Origin: Chitinophaga pinensis
GTDB taxonomy: Bacteria > Bacteroidota > Bacteroidia > Flavobacteriales_D > Crocinitomicaceae
NCBI GenBank assembly: GCA_943324565.2
Contig: CALPMC020000004.1
Span: 1 to 55,954, forward strand
DNA length: 55,954 nucleotides
Reading direction: 5' to 3'
A program made the position numbers and the translations under genes. This document shows, in pieces, positions 53,867-55,954 of this stretch; position 1 is the stretch's first letter; each line of letters begins with the position of its first letter. The notes below the pieces were generated by a model. The model was not told the DNA's origin, made no database searches, and worked only from the letters and a program-made list of their open reading frames with translations.

Positions 53867-53884
53867 AAAACAATAATATATTGT

Positions 53885-53914
53885 AAACCGCATCAGTCTT
53901 GGTGCGGTTTTTTT
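53885..53914 (+). terminator. Rho-independent terminator after the beta-oxidation gene
   Basis: AACCGCA (53886-53892) and TGCGGTT (53903-53909) pair, with a T7 run after. It closes the marR-fad unit. Confidence 0.85.
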
Positions 53915-54245
53915 GTTCTCTCGACCTATACTAAGAGCAAACCGAGAAAAAAACAATAGTTTTTTTGATATCATGATTCTACAGCTTTAACTTCTAATTC
54001 CTCTGTGTCTCCTTATCTCTGTTGTGAAAATTCTTTTACATATGGATCACAGACCTTATCTGTTACAAATTCTGAATTGAATATGTTTTAAGCCCATTGT
54101 TTTGAAATTTATTTCAATTTTTTTTACCAATTCCCTTGCGTATTAGAAATATTGATGTAATTTTGTACTCGCTTTTAACGAAAGGCATTCACACAATTTT
54201 GAATCTAGATGTTTCTAGAGATTTTCGGAAGAGAGTTAAAAAATT
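53915..54245. other. Intergenic stretch before tRNA-Asp
   Basis: No gene seen. It holds a single-arm relative of the 10.9-kb hairpin repeat (CTCTGTGTCTCC and CTCTGTTGTG near 54002-54026) and the likely tRNA promoter: TTG (54148-54150 or near) and TAATTTTG-like ATGTAATTTTG at about 54155-54165. Confidence 0.4.
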
Positions 54246-54319
54246 GGTTTGGTAGTTCAGTTGGTTAGAATACCTGCCTGTCACGCAGGGGGTCGCGGGT
54301 TCGAGTCCCGTCCAGACCG
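54246..54319 (+). tRNA. tRNA-Asp (anticodon GTC)
   Basis: The acceptor arm GGTTTGG/CCAGACC, D-arm TAGTTCAGTTGGTTAGA, anticodon loop CTGTCAC giving GTC, and T-arm GCGGGTTCGAGTCCCGT are all present. CCA is not encoded. It lies immediately upstream of the integrase and is the likely attachment gene of the element. Confidence 0.95.
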
Positions 54320-54358
54320 CTGGTAGTGTTTCGCAAACAAACACAAAAGCACTTAAAA

Positions 54359-54391
54359 CCCTTGAAAATGCTAAGTTTTCAAGGGTTTTTT
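54359..54391 (+). terminator. Rho-independent terminator after tRNA-Asp
   Basis: CCCTTGAAAA (54359-54368) pairs with TTTTCAAGGG (54376-54385), a perfect ten-pair stem with a T6 run. Confidence 0.85.
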
Positions 54392-54435
54392 GTTTCTAGC
54401 AAGTTTCATTTAAAATCAAAAAATTACATAATATA

Positions 54436-54583
54436 GGTAACTCATTCGGTTACCAAAAAAAAAGATTGTAATTTTGGGTAACCGAGGCATAGCTCAAGAA
54501 GCTGTATTTTAAACAATTACAGCGTTTGTATTTGAAAAAGTTTTGATATCGAAAACTAAAACAGGTAACCGATGGCGGTTACC
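54436..54583. promoter_or_regulatory. Cluster of GGTAACCG sites upstream of the integrase
   Basis: Five half-sites related to GGTAACCG are seen: GGTAAC (54436-54441), CGGTTACC inverted (54447-54454), GGTAACCG (54477-54484), and a perfect pair GGTAACCG (54564-54571) with CGGTTACC (54576-54583) around ATGG. They lie 33-180 bp upstream of the integrase ATG and may be integrase arm-type sites or an operator for integrase control. Confidence 0.6.
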
Positions 54584-54615
54584 GTTTAAAAACGAAACTT
54601 TTAAAATACAATGTT

Positions 54616-55851
54616 ATGAATCAAAATTATGCCCTCCTGTTCTGGTTGAACAGAAGCAAAGCAAGAAACGGTAAAGCACCCATTTACTGTAGAATTACCA
54701 TTGACGGTAAACGGACTGAAATTTCCATGCGCCAAAGCGTTGATCCCGCAAAGTGGATTACCCAAGTCGGACAAGCAAAACCGCACACCACCGAATTGCG
54801 GATGCTCAACAATTATTTGGATATGGTTAAATCCAAGGTGTACAAACATTTCATGGAGCTAAACGCCAAAGACATGTTTATTACCGGTGAAATGCTAAAG
54901 AACCTCTTGTTCAGTGTGGACGAAAAACAACACACCCTCATTTCCATCTTTGAATACCACAATGACAAAATCAAAGAAAGAATTGGAATTGACGTTGTGC
55001 CTTCAACGTACATCAAATTCAACACCGTACTTGGGAAATTGAAACTTTACCTAAAAGAACACCACAATCGAAGCGACATGTACCTAACCGAACTCAACCA
55101 TCGCTTTGTCGTTGATTTTGAACATTACCTGAGGGTGAAGCACCACATTGCACACAACACAGCAATGAAGTACATCACCATGTTGAAGAAAGTCATAAAC
55201 ATGGCAGTAAACAACGATTGGATGGAAAAAAATCCTTTTGCGGCTTTCAAATGCACCAAACTCAATGTGCATCGCGAAATATTGGATGAAGCAGAAATCA
55301 CGCTATTACACGAAAAAGAATTTAACATCGAACGTTTGGAGGAAGTGCGAGACATCTTTTTGTTCTGTTGTTACACCGGTTATGCCTTTGCAGATGTAGA
55401 GAAACTAAAACTCACAGATTTAGCCAAAGGAATTGATGGTGACACATGGATATTTACCAAACGGAAGAAAACAAATACCGTTTCGAATGTGCCGTTGTTA
55501 CCACAAGCCGAGGAAATCATTCAAAAGTATGAGCAACATCCTTATTGCGTCAAAACTGGAGCATTACTTCCGGTGAAATCAAACCAAAAGATGAATGCGT
55601 ACCTAAAAGAAATTGCATCTCTCTGCGGCATCAAAAAAGAATTGACCATGCACATTGCCCGACATACCTTTGCAACAACGGTTACCCTTTCCAATGGAGT
55701 GCCTATTGAAACCGTTTCCAAAATGCTTGGACATACAAAATTGGTAACAACACAAATTTATGCCAAGGTATTAGAAAATAAAGTAAGTGAAGACATGCAA
55801 AAATTAAAAGAAAAATTCTCGTTGAAAATTCAACATCGGGAGGCAATGTAA
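54616..55851 (+). CDS. int: Tyrosine recombinase/integrase of the Bacteroidota ICE type
   Basis: The 411-aa protein has an N-terminal arm-binding domain (MNQNYALLFWLNRSKARNGKAPIYCRITIDGKR), a core-binding SAM-like domain (about 115-215), and a C-terminal catalytic domain with HIARHTFATT (HxxR) and LGHTKLVTTQIYAKV (His, Tyr nucleophile). The first catalytic Arg expected in TGLRFSD-type motifs is replaced by TGYAFADVEKL, as reported for IntDOT-like enzymes. It directly follows tRNA-Asp. A genomic element probably extends to the right. Confidence 0.93.
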   Translation: MNQNYALLFWLNRSKARNGKAPIYCRITIDGKRTEISMRQSVDPAKWITQVGQAKPHTTELRMLNNYLDMVKSKVYKHFMELNAKDMFITGEMLKNLLFSVDEKQHTLISIFEYHNDKIKERIGIDVVPSTYIKFNTVLGKLKLYLKEHHNRSDMYLTELNHRFVVDFEHYLRVKHHIAHNTAMKYITMLKKVINMAVNNDWMEKNPFAAFKCTKLNVHREILDEAEITLLHEKEFNIERLEEVRDIFLFCCYTGYAFADVEKLKLTDLAKGIDGDTWIFTKRKKTNTVSNVPLLPQAEEIIQKYEQHPYCVKTGALLPVKSNQKMNAYLKEIASLCGIKKELTMHIARHTFATTVTLSNGVPIETVSKMLGHTKLVTTQIYAKVLENKVSEDMQKLKEKFSLKIQHREAM

Positions 55852-55878
55852 AATGATTCTCCTTTTTTTCTCACGTAA

Positions 55879-55904
55879 AACCTCGAAACATAAATTTTGA
55901 GGTT
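55879..55904. promoter_or_regulatory. Short inverted repeat before the last gene
   Basis: AACCTCGAAA (55879-55888) and TTTTGAGGTT (55895-55904) pair with one mismatch around a short loop, directly in front of the ATG at 55905. It may be a hairpin or operator over the start site. Confidence 0.45.
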
Positions 55905-55954
55905 ATGAGTAAATTCAATGAAATGTTCAAAGCGTACAATTCAGAAATTAGCGA
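55905..55954 (+). CDS. Start of the next element gene (partial)
   Basis: Only 16 codons lie in the window: MSKFNEMFKAYNSEIS. It begins 53 bp after the integrase and continues beyond the edge. Too short for a family call; it is probably the next gene of the integrated element. Confidence 0.5.
   Translation, partial: MSKFNEMFKAYNSEIS

Noticed and set aside
53109..53873. Minus-strand frames opposite the fad gene
   Set aside because: They are Leu/His-rich shadows of a well-conserved coding sequence with no independent signals.

Overview
The window is about 56 kb of an AT-rich chromosome from a member of the Bacteroidota, most likely a Flavobacteriia/Flavobacteriales species. Four things support this: a gldH gliding-lipoprotein start next to a RicT/PSP1 gene at the left end; Bacteroidota-only families (DUF3098, DUF4270, DUF5686, PLD-helicase/DUF3427); promoters of the Bacteroidota type TTG-N20-TAnnTTTG; and almost no Shine-Dalgarno sequences. 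I saw no rRNA, CRISPR array or intact insertion sequence. Two tRNAs are present: Leu-CAA on the minus strand and Asp-GUC on the plus strand.

Layout. 0-2.5 kb: gldH (partial), ricT and holB, minus strand. 2.5-7 kb: a small plus-strand set of envelope proteins, a DUF1456 protein, an AcpH-like protein, and a lipoprotein/DUF2752/NarL-type regulator unit. A conserved operator-like motif repeats at fixed distance before two of these genes, and a terminator-shaped hairpin lies inside the DUF2752 reading frame. 7-10.4 kb: an S23-like four-helix-bundle gene, tRNA-Leu, and the core cluster ftsX-DUF3098-uppP-truB, minus strand. 10.6-15.5 kb: an orphan antitoxin-like gene, a large hairpin repeat, and a LytTR regulator with a propeller histidine kinase. 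15.6-22.7 kb: an accessory island of small lipoproteins, membrane proteins, an SPFH-GYF protein and two zinc-ribbon proteins sharing a nearly identical CFI-box C-terminal module; decayed gene pieces lie among them. 22.8-26.2 kb: ORF6N and RhuM proteins sharing one C-terminal domain, both broken at the same codon by a 23-bp repeat (one unit and two units), around an AAA/DUF4143 ATPase.

26.3-32.1 kb: a lipoprotein, a Cys-rich small secreted protein, then the housekeeping run rsfS-ftsH-DUF2007-cdsA-psd (minus) and birA (plus). 32.2-34.1 kb: a roughly 300-bp non-coding repeat (second copy at 41.1 kb), a TonB-like protein and a YigZ/IMPACT protein. 34.3-40 kb: an accessory stretch with a Nudix gene overlapping a PLD-helicase, an array of partial gene-tail duplications, and a three-gene hipB-hipS-hipT-type toxin-antitoxin operon. 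40.1-48.2 kb: rhomboid protease, rfaE2, a stump of a probable flippase-like gene, panD, panC, a GT5 catalytic-domain protein, DUF4270, glmS and sod. 48.3-53.9 kb: DUF5686, MarR and a FadB/FadN-type beta-oxidation protein. 54.2 kb to the end: tRNA-Asp followed by a tyrosine integrase with GGTAACCG arm-like sites, apparently the edge of an integrated element that continues beyond the window.

How the genes work together. The housekeeping blocks cover envelope lipid and peptidoglycan carrier metabolism (cdsA, psd, uppP, glmS), division (ftsX), proteolysis (ftsH, rhomboid), cofactors (panC, panD, birA) and translation quality (rsfS, truB). The accessory blocks look like envelope-stress or defence modules that have been reshuffled by short dispersed repeats. 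The best candidates for undescribed biology are the SPFH/GYF/CFI-box island, the ORF6N/RhuM cassette exchange with its same-site 23-bp insertions, the fixed-spacing AGGTAATTCTAC promoters, and the roughly 300-bp conserved non-coding repeat.
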